Assembly: GCF_019263805.1 (NCBI RefSeq)
Contig: NZ_CP079195.1
Span: 313,501-377,500, forward strand
Direction of reading: 5' to 3'
Origin: Polaribacter sp. NJDZ03
GTDB taxonomy: Bacteria; Bacteroidota; Bacteroidia; Flavobacteriales; Flavobacteriaceae
DNA length: 64,000 bases
The notes beneath the pieces were generated by a model. The model saw only the letters and a list, made by a program, of their open reading frames with translations, did not search any database and had not been told where the DNA came from. Position 1 is the stretch's first letter, and each line of letters opens with the position of its first letter. Of this stretch, positions 54,625-63,130 are shown piece by piece. Both the position numbers and the translations under genes were made by a program.

Positions 54625-55395
54625 ATGAGTCAAAAATTAAAAATAGCAGACAAAGAATTTACTTCCCGCTTATTTACGGGAACAGGGAAGTTTAGTTCAT
54701 CTCAGTTAATGAAAGAAGCATTATTGGCTTCCGAAAGTGAGTTGATTACCGTTGCTTTAAAAAGGGTAGATGTTGCAAATGAAGAGGATGATATTTTATC
54801 TCATTTGAATCATAATCGTATTAATTTGTTGCCAAATACTTCTGGAGTTAGAACTGCTAAAGAAGCTGTTTTTGCAGCCGAATTATCTAGAGAAGCTTTA
54901 GAAACCAATTGGGTGAAATTAGAGATTCATCCAGATCCAAGATATTTATTACCAGATCCTATAGAAACCTTAAAAGCAGCAGAAGAATTGGTGAAATTAG
55001 GTTTTGTGGTAATGCCATATATTCATGCAGATCCTGTTTTATGTAAGCGTTTAGAAGATGTTGGGGTGCAATGTGTAATGCCTTTAGGTGCGCCAATTGG
55101 AAGTAACAAAGGTTTAAAAACGGTCGATTTTTTAGAAATTATTATAGAGCAATCTAACGTACCAGTAATTGTAGATGCAGGTATTGGCGCACCGTCTCAC
55201 GCAGCGTATGCGATGGAATTAGGCGCAGATGCTGTTTTGGTAAATACAGCGATTGCAGTTTCTCAAAACCCTGTTGTTATGGCAAAAGCATTTAAAATGG
55301 CTGTGGAAGCTGGTAGAATGGCTTATGAAGCAAAGTTAGCTCCGAGAAGCGAAATGGCCATAGCAAGTAGTCCGTTAACGAGTTTTTTAAGTTAA
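54625..55395 (+). CDS. thiG: Thiazole synthase ThiG
   Basis: ThiG builds the thiazole ring from DXP, dehydroglycine and the ThiS thiocarboxylate. The 256-residue barrel has FTGTGKFSS at the start, the Schiff-base lysine K98 in [21 protein letters not shown] and [29 protein letters not shown]. Length is normal. Confidence 0.96.
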   Translation: MSQKLKIADKEFTSRLFTGTGKFSSSQLMKEALLASESELITVALKRVDVANEEDDILSHLNHNRINLLPNTSGVRTAKEAVFAAELSREALETNWVKLEIHPDPRYLLPDPIETLKAAEELVKLGFVVMPYIHADPVLCKRLEDVGVQCVMPLGAPIGSNKGLKTVDFLEIIIEQSNVPVIVDAGIGAPSHAAYAMELGADAVLVNTAIAVSQNPVVMAKAFKMAVEAGRMAYEAKLAPRSEMAIASSPLTSFLS

Positions 55396-55445
55396 AGTAT
55401 GAGTCATTATTTTAAATTATTTTTTTTGTTATAAAATTAAAAAGA

Positions 55446-56048
55446 ATGAAACAATTTGTAATTTATAAATTAAAAGAAGGAGAAAGCAGAGATGATTTAA
55501 CTGTATTAGATGATTTTTTTTACCCTTGGGAAAAAGAAACTTCACCTAAAACATTATTTAGTGCTTTTTATGATGATGCATATATAAATTTTAGATTTGA
55601 AGCATTTGGGCCCAAGCCTAAAGTGTTTGTAGCAACTGATAACAAGTTAGAGGTAACAAAATCTGAAAGGGTAGAAATTTTTTTTAGAAAAAATAAAGAA
55701 ATGACACCTTATTATTGTTTAGAAATGGATCCGAATGGACGAGTTTTAGATTATGAAGCAAATACATACCGCAAGTTTAATCGTAAATGGATGTGGCCAA
55801 CATCATTATGTATTAAAACTGTAATAAAAGAAGATCGTTATATATTAGAAGGTAAGTTAAGTTTGTCTTTTTTGAAGGAAAAGGAAATACTTAAAGAGAA
55901 TCAATTAGAAATTGGTCTTTATAGAGGGCACTGTGTTGAGTTAGTAAATGACATAGCTACAATTAAGTGGATAAGTTGGGTGGATCCAAAAACAGAAAAA
56001 CCAGATTTTCATGTAGCAGAATCTTTTGGAGTCTTAAAACTAGAATAA
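55446..56048 (+). CDS. CBM9-like domain protein inside the thiamine operon
   Basis: The 200-residue protein is a single beta-sandwich resembling carbohydrate-binding family 9-like domains: FSAFYDDAYINFRFEAFGPKP, ERVEIFFRKNKEMTPYYCLEMDPNGRVLDYEANTYRKFNRKW and WISWVDPKTEKPDFHVAESFGVLKLE. It has no signal peptide and is placed between thiG and thiH in the same direction, 50 nt after thiG. No role in thiamine synthesis is known to me; it could be a passenger gene. Confidence 0.7.
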   Translation: MKQFVIYKLKEGESRDDLTVLDDFFYPWEKETSPKTLFSAFYDDAYINFRFEAFGPKPKVFVATDNKLEVTKSERVEIFFRKNKEMTPYYCLEMDPNGRVLDYEANTYRKFNRKWMWPTSLCIKTVIKEDRYILEGKLSLSFLKEKEILKENQLEIGLYRGHCVELVNDIATIKWISWVDPKTEKPDFHVAESFGVLKLE

Positions 56049-56152
56049 TACAAGAAGTAGTATTTTAAATTCAGTAAATTATTTTTACTAAATAAGAGTA
56101 AAATAGTTTTAAAACTTATAGAATCATTAATTGTATAAATTACAAAGGTAAA

Positions 56153-57265
56153 ATGGATAACACGTTTATAAATATATTTAATACCTATAATTGGGATTTT
56201 AGCCTAAAAAGTATTTTCGACAAAACAACTGTTGAGGTACAACAAGCGTTGGCAAAAGATAAGCTAGATTTAGAAGATTTTAAAGCCTTAATTTCTCCTT
56301 CTGCAAAACCGTTTTTAGAAGAAATGGCGTATAAGAGTCAATTATTGACCAAAAAACGTTTCGGAAATACCATGCAAATGTATGTGCCAATGTATTTGAG
56401 TAACGAATGTCAGAATATTTGTACGTATTGTGGTTTTAGTATGACGAATAAAATTCCGAGACGGACGCTAACAGATGCAGAAATTTTAAAGGAAGTCGCT
56501 TTTTTAAAAGAGAAAGGCTACGATCATATTTTGTTGGTAACCGGAGAAGCAAATAAAACGGTTGGAGTAGAATATATAAGGAACGCGATTCAATTAATCC
56601 GTTCTCAGTTTTCTAATATTACTATAGAAGTACAGCCTTTAGACCAAGATGAATATGAATTATTGGTAGAAAATGGCTTGTATGCAGTTTTAGTGTATCA
56701 AGAAACATATCATAGAGATGAGTATAAAAAACATCATCCGAAGGGAAAAAAATCTAATTTCGATTATCGATTAGATACACCAGACCGATTAGGGAAAGCA
56801 GGAGTTCATAAAATTGGTTTGGGGGCTTTATTCGGCTTAGAAGATTGGCGTGCCGATAGTTTTTTTACCGCTTTACATTTAAAATATTTACAGAAAACGT
56901 ATTGGAAAACAAAATACTCGATTTCTTTTCCAAGATTGCGTCCGCATTCTGGTGGTTTAGAGCCAAAAGTAGAGATGACAGATTCGGATTTAGTACAGCT
57001 TATATGTGCGTTTCGTTTGTTTGATGAAGATATAGAATTATCAATGTCTACCAGAGAAAGTGAAGTTTTTAGAAATCACATTGTCAATTTAGGAATTACG
57101 TCTATTAGTGCCGAATCGAAGACAAATCCTGGAGGTTATACCGTAGAGCCACAATCTTTAGAACAATTTGAAATCTCTGATGAAAGAAGTACTGCTGAGG
57201 TGGTACAAATGCTAAAAAATCAAGATTTAGAAGTGGTTTGGAAAGATTGGGAACATTTTAATTAA
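56153..57265 (+). CDS. thiH: 2-iminoacetate synthase ThiH
   Basis: ThiH is a radical SAM enzyme that cleaves tyrosine to dehydroglycine for ThiG. The CX3CX2C cluster is at C86, C90 and C93 (NECQNICTYCGF). GEANKTVGVEYI and FPRLRPHSGG follow, and the C-terminal TRESEVFRNHIVNLGITSISAESKTNPGGY is characteristic of ThiH. Using ThiH rather than ThiO fits an anaerobe-derived or facultative lineage. Confidence 0.95.
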   Translation: MDNTFINIFNTYNWDFSLKSIFDKTTVEVQQALAKDKLDLEDFKALISPSAKPFLEEMAYKSQLLTKKRFGNTMQMYVPMYLSNECQNICTYCGFSMTNKIPRRTLTDAEILKEVAFLKEKGYDHILLVTGEANKTVGVEYIRNAIQLIRSQFSNITIEVQPLDQDEYELLVENGLYAVLVYQETYHRDEYKKHHPKGKKSNFDYRLDTPDRLGKAGVHKIGLGALFGLEDWRADSFFTALHLKYLQKTYWKTKYSISFPRLRPHSGGLEPKVEMTDSDLVQLICAFRLFDEDIELSMSTRESEVFRNHIVNLGITSISAESKTNPGGYTVEPQSLEQFEISDERSTAEVVQMLKNQDLEVVWKDWEHFN

Positions 57266-57350
57266 TCAATTATCAATTATCTGTGATCAATTATCATTTA
57301 ATAATTACGGGTTTCAAATTATGAAGTTCACGTTTTAACTTAGTTTTATC

Positions 57351-58400
57351 ATGCTAACATCAGAAGAAAAAAAACAATACAATCGTCATTTAATTCTAGA
57401 TAAAATAGGAGAAGAAGGTCAGTTGAAACTTAAAAAGGCCAAAGTTTTGGTTATTGGAGCTGGCGGATTAGGTTGCCCTGTTTTACAGTATTTAACAGCA
57501 GCAGGAGTTGGAACGATTGGTATTATTGATGACGATGTGGTAGATCAAAGTAATTTACAACGTCAGATTTTATATACGATAGATGATATTGGTCTGTCTA
57601 AATCTAAAATTGCAGCAAAACGATTGTCAAGATTGAATCCGTTTGTGAATTTTGATGTTTATAATGAAAAATTAACCCAAGAAAATGCCCTTTTATTATT
57701 CAATAATTATGATATTATTGTAGATGGAAGCGATAATTTTTCTACTCGTTATTTAGTAAATGATGCGGCTGTAATTACAAAGAAACCTTTAGTTTATGGA
57801 TCTATATTTAAATTCGAAGGTCAGGTTAGTGTTTTTAATTATCTAGGAAGCGGTACGTATAGATGTTTGTATCCAACGCCACCAAAACCAGATGAATCTC
57901 CAAATTGTTCAGAAATTGGTGTTTTAGGTGTGCTACCCGGAATTATAGGAAGTTTACAAGCCAATGAGACGATCAAAATTATTTGTGGAATAGGAGTGGT
58001 GCTTGCCAATAAATTATTGATGTATGATTCTTTACAAATGAATCAAATAGTCTTAACATATGAAAAAGACACTACTTTAGAAATTACTGTTTTAGAAACC
58101 GATTATGATTTTTTCTGCGGTATTATATCCAAAGAAGAAATTACTTTAGAAGAACTTAATAAAAATAAAGAAAAATATAATTTATTAGATGTTCGTCAAA
58201 ATAATGAAAGAGAAGCGTACCATATTGGTGGACAACACATCCCTTTGGGCGAATTATTAGAACGTATTGATGAGGTGAATCAAAATAAAGATTTGGTTGT
58301 TTATTGTAAGTCTGGTATGCGAAGTAGTACAGCAATTATTACATTGTTAAGCAACAATTTTAAATCTAGAGTTTTAAATTTAAAAGGTGGTTGTTTTTAA
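57351..58400 (+). CDS. ThiF/MoeB-like adenylyltransferase with C-terminal rhodanese domain
   Basis: The 349-residue protein has an E1-like domain (about 1-240; GAGGLGCPVLQYLTAAGVGTIGIIDDD, DLSNLQRQ-like DQSNLQRQILY, GSIFKFEGQVSVF) and a rhodanese domain (about 258-349) with the active-site Cys in VVYCKSGMRSS. It would adenylate ThiS and supply sulfur. The two zinc CxxC pairs of MoeB/ThiF look degenerate (TYRC instead of CYRC; FFCG instead of CxxC). Confidence 0.87.
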   Translation: MLTSEEKKQYNRHLILDKIGEEGQLKLKKAKVLVIGAGGLGCPVLQYLTAAGVGTIGIIDDDVVDQSNLQRQILYTIDDIGLSKSKIAAKRLSRLNPFVNFDVYNEKLTQENALLLFNNYDIIVDGSDNFSTRYLVNDAAVITKKPLVYGSIFKFEGQVSVFNYLGSGTYRCLYPTPPKPDESPNCSEIGVLGVLPGIIGSLQANETIKIICGIGVVLANKLLMYDSLQMNQIVLTYEKDTTLEITVLETDYDFFCGIISKEEITLEELNKNKEKYNLLDVRQNNEREAYHIGGQHIPLGELLERIDEVNQNKDLVVYCKSGMRSSTAIITLLSNNFKSRVLNLKGGCF

Positions 58401-58491
58401 TTTATAACATAAAAAGTACATTTTTATATAAAATTAAGGTTTAGATAGTTAAACTTTTTTAGAATGAATAGATTCTTTAATCAAAAATCAC

Positions 58492-58499
58492 TACTTTTG
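58492..58499 (+). promoter_or_regulatory. Promoter -7 box for typA
   Basis: TACTTTTG, 23 nt before the typA ATG. Confidence 0.6.
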
Positions 58500-58521
58500 C
58501 ACGAAATTTAAGAACATATTA

Positions 58522-60294
58522 ATGCAGCCAATTAGAAATATTGCTATTATAGCCCATGTCGATCACGGAAAGACAACGTTAGTAGATAAAATTATAGATC
58601 AAGCTAAAATCTTAGACGATCGTAAAGAACGTACAGATTTATTGTTAGATAATAACGATTTAGAGCGTGAAAGAGGAATTACGATTCTTTCTAAAAACGT
58701 ATCTGTTCAATATAAAGACACAAAAATTAACGTAATTGATACTCCTGGTCACGCCGATTTTGGTGGAGAAGTAGAGCGTGTATTAAAAATGGCTGATGGT
58801 GTTTTATTATTAGTTGATGCATTTGAAGGTCCTATGCCACAAACTCGTTTTGTATTAGGAAAAGCCTTAGCATTAGGATTAACTCCTATTGTTGTTGTAA
58901 ATAAAGTTGATAAAGAAAACTGTACTCCTGACATCGTTCATGAAAAAGTTTTTGATTTAATGTTTGCTTTAGAAGCTACAGAAGAGCAATTAGACTTTAC
59001 TACAATTTATGGTTCTGCAAAGAACAACTGGATGTCTACAGATTGGCAAAACCAAACTACTGATATCGTTCCTTTATTAGATGCTGTTTTAGAATCTATA
59101 CCAGCAACTAAATATAACGAAGGTACGCCACAAATGCAAATTACTTCTTTAGATTTTTCTAAATTTACAGGAAGAATTGCTATTGGACGTGTTTTTAGAG
59201 GAGACTTAGAAGTAGGTAAAGAATACAGTTTATGTAAAGCTGATGGTACTACTAAAAAAGTAAAAATTAAAGAATTACACGTATTCGAAGGAATGGGTAA
59301 AGTTCAAGTAGAAAAAGTACCTTGTGGAGATATCTGTGCAATTACTGGTATTGACGGATTTGAAATTGGTGATACAATTGCAGATTTAGAAGAGCCAGAA
59401 GCATTACCAAGAACAGAAATTGACCAACCTACAATGAGTATGTTGTTTACAATTAACAACTCTCCTTTCTTTGGTAAAGAAGGTAAATTTGTAACATCTC
59501 GTCACATTAGAGATCGTCTGTTTAAAGAATTAGAAAAAAACTTAGCATTAAAAGTTGAAACTACTGATAGTGAAGATAAATTTAACGTTTTTGGACGTGG
59601 AGTTTTACACTTATCTGTTTTAATTGAAACAATGCGTAGAGAAGGATATGAATTACAAGTGGGAAGACCACAAGTAATTATTAAAATGATTGATGGTAAG
59701 AAACATGAGCCAATGGAAACATTGTCTATTGATGTACCAGAAGAAATGGCTTCTAAAGCAATTAACTTAGTATCTCTTAGAAAAGGAGATATGTTAATTA
59801 TGGAACCAAAAGGAGATTTACAACACTTAGAATTTTCTATTCCTTCTAGAGGATTAATTGGTTTGAGAAACAAAATTTTAACTGCAACTGGTGGTACAGC
59901 AATTATTAACCACAGATTTAGTGAATATGGTCCTTATAAAGGAGACTTTACTGAAGAAGTAAAAGGAGCAATTGTTTCTTCTGCTGCTGGTAAAGCAACT
60001 GCATATGCATTAAACCGTTTACAAGATAGAGGAGTTTTCTTTATCGATGTAAACCAAGAAATTTATGTTGGTCAAGTAATTGGAGAGAACAGTAAGTCTG
60101 ATGAAATGGCTGTTAACTTAATTAAAGGAAAGCAATTAACAAACATGCGTAAATCTGGTACAGATGAAGCTATGAAAATTGCACCTAAAGTAGATTTTTC
60201 TTTAGAGGAAAACATGGAATACATTAAAGCAGATGAGTACTTAGAAGTAACTCCAGAAAGCTTACGTATGCGTAAAATTGTTTTTAAAGGATAA
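58522..60294 (+). CDS. typA: Translational GTPase TypA/BipA
   Basis: The ribosome-binding GTPase of 590 residues has G1 AHVDHGKTT (11-19), G2 ERERGITI, G3 [11 protein letters not shown] and G4 NKVDKENC, then the EF-G-like domains II, III and V and the BipA-specific C-terminus with [10 protein letters not shown]. It aids ribosome assembly and growth under stress. Codon use looks more biased than in neighbouring genes, consistent with good expression. A terminator follows. Confidence 0.97.
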   Translation: MQPIRNIAIIAHVDHGKTTLVDKIIDQAKILDDRKERTDLLLDNNDLERERGITILSKNVSVQYKDTKINVIDTPGHADFGGEVERVLKMADGVLLLVDAFEGPMPQTRFVLGKALALGLTPIVVVNKVDKENCTPDIVHEKVFDLMFALEATEEQLDFTTIYGSAKNNWMSTDWQNQTTDIVPLLDAVLESIPATKYNEGTPQMQITSLDFSKFTGRIAIGRVFRGDLEVGKEYSLCKADGTTKKVKIKELHVFEGMGKVQVEKVPCGDICAITGIDGFEIGDTIADLEEPEALPRTEIDQPTMSMLFTINNSPFFGKEGKFVTSRHIRDRLFKELEKNLALKVETTDSEDKFNVFGRGVLHLSVLIETMRREGYELQVGRPQVIIKMIDGKKHEPMETLSIDVPEEMASKAINLVSLRKGDMLIMEPKGDLQHLEFSIPSRGLIGLRNKILTATGGTAIINHRFSEYGPYKGDFTEEVKGAIVSSAAGKATAYALNRLQDRGVFFIDVNQEIYVGQVIGENSKSDEMAVNLIKGKQLTNMRKSGTDEAMKIAPKVDFSLEENMEYIKADEYLEVTPESLRMRKIVFKG

Positions 60295-60344
60295 TATTAA
60301 AAATTATTTTCATTTCTGTTTAGGCAGAAATCTATATAAAATTA

Positions 60345-60377
60345 AAAAGCTCAAGTTTTAAACTTGAGCTTTTTTTA
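60345..60377 (+). terminator. Terminator after typA
   Basis: AAAGCTCAAGTT / AACTTGAGCTTT (60346-60373) with a T7 tract. Nearly the same stem recurs at 63036-63062. Confidence 0.9.
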
Positions 60378-60479
60378 TGGACTTTAGTTTTATAAATAAA
60401 ATTAGTTAAAGAAAGTAGTTCTAAAATGATTTCTAAGTCTTTTAATTTTTTGTAGTTTGCCTATCTTTAAAATAATACA

Positions 60480-61256
60480 ATGTTATATATAATTGCTATC
60501 GCAATACTTCTTTTTGTTTTATACGTTAGTTTAAAGACTAAGAAAAAAACAACCATAAAATCATTAGACAAAGTTGTCGTTCCAGAACATTGGCATCCAC
60601 TATTAATAGACAATGTTCTTTTTTATAAAAAGTTAAATGTTGATGAGCAGCAATTGTTTCGCTATAAAATGGTTGCTTTTTTAAATGAAACAAATATTGA
60701 AGCAGTTCATTTTAATTTAGAAGAGTTAGATACTTTATTGATTGCTGCGAGTGCTGTAATTCCGGTTTTTAGATTTTCAAATTGGAAGTACACCAACTTA
60801 TCTACCGTATTAATTTATCCAGATTATTTTGATGATGATTTGCAATTTGATTCTCAAATAGAAGGAAGAACTATTGGGGGTTTGGTTGGCACAGGAAGGT
60901 TTGAAAATCAGATGATATTATCTAGAAAAGCATTACATCTTGGTTTTAGCAACAAAACCGATAAAGGGAATACTGCAATTCACGAGTTTATTCATCTTTT
61001 AGATAAAGCAGACGGCGTTATAGATGGTATTCCTGCTGTCTTATTAGACAAGCAATATATTATTCCTTATTTACAATTAGTGCATAAAGAAATGGAGGCT
61101 ATTAATAATGATCACTCAGATATTAGAAGTTATGGTGGAACCTCTGAAATTGAATTTCTAGCGGTTGCCGGAGAGTATTTCTTTGAAAGACCAAAACTGT
61201 TTCAAAGAAAACATCCTGAATTGTATAAAATGCTAGAAGCTTGTTTTATTAAGTAA
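60480..61256 (+). CDS. Zinc peptidase, MtfA/M90 family
   Basis: The 258-residue protein has one N-terminal membrane helix (MLYIIAIAILLFVLYVSL) and an MtfA-like peptidase domain with HEFIH (H168, H172) and E232 in AVAGEYFFERP as the likely third zinc ligand. E. coli MtfA lacks the helix and acts in the cytosol on regulator Mlc. Substrate here unknown. A near -7 box (TATCTTTA) lies 10-18 nt upstream. Confidence 0.9.
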   Translation: MLYIIAIAILLFVLYVSLKTKKKTTIKSLDKVVVPEHWHPLLIDNVLFYKKLNVDEQQLFRYKMVAFLNETNIEAVHFNLEELDTLLIAASAVIPVFRFSNWKYTNLSTVLIYPDYFDDDLQFDSQIEGRTIGGLVGTGRFENQMILSRKALHLGFSNKTDKGNTAIHEFIHLLDKADGVIDGIPAVLLDKQYIIPYLQLVHKEMEAINNDHSDIRSYGGTSEIEFLAVAGEYFFERPKLFQRKHPELYKMLEACFIK

Positions 61257-61365
61257 AGAAAGTATCTAGCAACTGTTTTTACATTGTTCTTTATCGCCTT
61301 AAAAACTAAGAGAAGAATCCCTCAAATAAAATGGATTAAAAAAGGGTTTAACAATTTGTTATTTA

Positions 61366-61373
61366 TATTTTTG
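61366..61373 (+). promoter_or_regulatory. Promoter -7 box for the 125-residue protein
   Basis: TATTTTTG lies 5 nt before the ATG at 61378, so the mRNA would start at or next to the start codon. Confidence 0.55.
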
Positions 61374-61377
61374 CAGC

Positions 61378-61755
61378 ATGAGTGAATTTAAAGTTTTATT
61401 TGAAACATTACAACGTAGCCTAACCAATGATGAGTTTGTAAAACTAACATTAAGCAAACCGATGCGTAAAAGTGAAGGGTTGTTAAATGTATATGTGCGT
61501 TTATTTAAGGTTGATGGTGAAGATGTTTTTGAATTAAAATACCGTCATGCAGAAGAAAATGAGTTTCTACAATTTTCTTTAGAAGGTGTAATGACTGAAG
61601 TAGAAAAACTACTTATGGAAACTTTTAGAGCCGCTACTTTATTTACATTAAGCGAAGATTTAATTGTAATGGTTTCTAAAAAGAAATTGGTTTCTTACAG
61701 AGACAATGCTCCAAGTTTTAAAAATAAACTTCCAGAAATTCCAATGCAATCTTAA
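61378..61755 (+). CDS. Conserved protein of unknown function
   Basis: The 125-residue protein has no signal or membrane segment. Its sequence (VKLTLSKPMRKSEGLLNVYVRLFKVDGEDVFELKYRH) reminds me of the N-terminal domain found in front of a class I methyltransferase in some Bacteroidota proteins; here no methyltransferase domain follows. The promoter box lies 5 nt upstream, so it may be translated from a leaderless mRNA. Confidence 0.65.
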   Translation: MSEFKVLFETLQRSLTNDEFVKLTLSKPMRKSEGLLNVYVRLFKVDGEDVFELKYRHAEENEFLQFSLEGVMTEVEKLLMETFRAATLFTLSEDLIVMVSKKKLVSYRDNAPSFKNKLPEIPMQS

Positions 61756-62176
61756 TTTATAGAAATTTTTAAAACTGAATATATCTAGTCTTAAATTTAG
61801 AAATAGAATAGTTTTAAAAAAATAAGTTTTACCGATTAAAAGTAGAAAATGTATCCAAAAGTTTGAGGTTTAATAATAAAAGATAAAATTTTATATATTG
61901 TTTTTTGCTTCAATAAAAAATCTATCACTTTTAGATTTTACTTTATGTATCATTTTACCAATAAATTAGGATAAAAGTCTTCATTTGTTATTTTTATCTA
62001 CACTTTTTTATTATTAAAGCAATATTAAAATGTTGAGTTAAAGTATTTATTACCATGTTAATAGTATTAAAACTTAAAGTTAAAAAAACCTTATTGATAG
62101 TACTATAGTCTACCTTTGTATTAAAATTGTTACATAGAAACGTGTAACTGAACTAAGAATTATACCACATAGAATT
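61756..62176. other. Intergenic gap of about 420 bp
   Basis: AT-rich sequence with no open frame of note. The only signal I can support is the promoter box at 62111-62118 for the next gene. Confidence 0.45.
62111..62118 (+). promoter_or_regulatory. Promoter -7 box for the SHOCT-domain gene
   Basis: TACCTTTG, 59 nt before the start codon. Confidence 0.5.
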
Positions 62177-62992
62177 ATGAATGCAATATTTACAGATGCT
62201 AGTTTTCAGAACATGACAAACGTAGCAAACAAATACGGAGTAAGTACAAATGCTGTTACAGATTTAACGTATTGTCTTATGGGGAGTAATGGTTCTATGG
62301 CGCAGTTTAATATTGCCGAATTAGGTGGTGGTGGCCAGTGGATGCAAGGTGGTATGACCATGGTTGGGGATATGTTTAACAATAACCTTAAATATTTGGT
62401 AGACGGACTTTGTGTAGATTTATCTAATTTAATTCACCAAGGAGCAATACAATACAAGCCTTTACCGAAAACGGCGAATTCACAAGGAGGTTTTTCTGGA
62501 AACTGGTGGGGAGATTTAGGTTTTCCAAATTCTACTGGAAGTCAAAATGATACTAGCTATGCTATTTTTAATAACATACATCGTTTGGCAATTCAGCAAA
62601 ATGGAAAAGTCACCATTTTTGATACGTTAGATCATAATATTGGTGGAGTAGGGCAACAACAAGGTGGTAATTATTCGGTTTCTTTTACCAGCCAATATGG
62701 TAATGTAAATTTAAATTCTTTACCTATTATTTCTGGTGAAAATAAGCAACAACAACCAGAAGTTTTTCATAATAATGACCTACAAAATAATGTTGTAGAA
62801 ACTTCAGTAGCACCTATTATGGAAGCTCCAGTGCAGCCAGTTAATAATAATAACTTCAACAATAATAACAATAGTGCTTTTGAAGAAGATATTTTTGGTA
62901 AAATTGAAAAATTAGCAGGCTTAAAAGACAAAGGGATTCTTTCTGTTGAAGAATTTGAAAATAAAAAAATAGATTTATTAAGCAGATTGTAA
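62177..62992 (+). CDS. SHOCT-domain protein, unknown function
   Basis: The 271-residue protein has a glycine- and asparagine-rich middle (GGGGQWMQGGMTMVGDMFNNN; a poly-Asn stretch near 222-231) and a C-terminal SHOCT domain (EEDIFGKIEKLAGLKDKGILSVEEFENKKIDLLSRL), a short oligomerisation or anchoring helix pair. There is no signal peptide. The N-terminal 190 residues resemble no family I can name. Confidence 0.72.
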   Translation: MNAIFTDASFQNMTNVANKYGVSTNAVTDLTYCLMGSNGSMAQFNIAELGGGGQWMQGGMTMVGDMFNNNLKYLVDGLCVDLSNLIHQGAIQYKPLPKTANSQGGFSGNWWGDLGFPNSTGSQNDTSYAIFNNIHRLAIQQNGKVTIFDTLDHNIGGVGQQQGGNYSVSFTSQYGNVNLNSLPIISGENKQQQPEVFHNNDLQNNVVETSVAPIMEAPVQPVNNNNFNNNNNSAFEEDIFGKIEKLAGLKDKGILSVEEFENKKIDLLSRL

Positions 62993-63034
62993 CGTTTACT
63001 TCGTTTTTATTAAAACGATTCCATCTTATAAATT

Positions 63035-63066
63035 AAAAGCTCAAGTGTTAAACTTGAGCTTTTTTT
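63035..63066 (+). terminator. Terminator after the SHOCT-domain gene
   Basis: AAAGCTCAAGT / ACTTGAGCTTT (63036-63046, 63052-63062) plus T6. It can also stop minus-strand transcripts of sbcC. Confidence 0.9.
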
Positions 63067-63090
63067 GTAGGTAATTTATTTTTTTTACTG

Positions 63091-63122
63091 TCATTCCGAG
63101 CGAGTTTACGGCGAGGAATCTT
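63091..63122. repeat. GTCATT...AATCTT dispersed repeat
   Basis: The sequence GTCATTCCGAGCGAG...GGCGAGGAATCTTTG has the same outline as the repeats at 51803-51838 and within the 177-bp units. It lies 8 nt from the sbcC stop. Confidence 0.55.
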
Positions 63123-63130
63123 TGTGTTTT

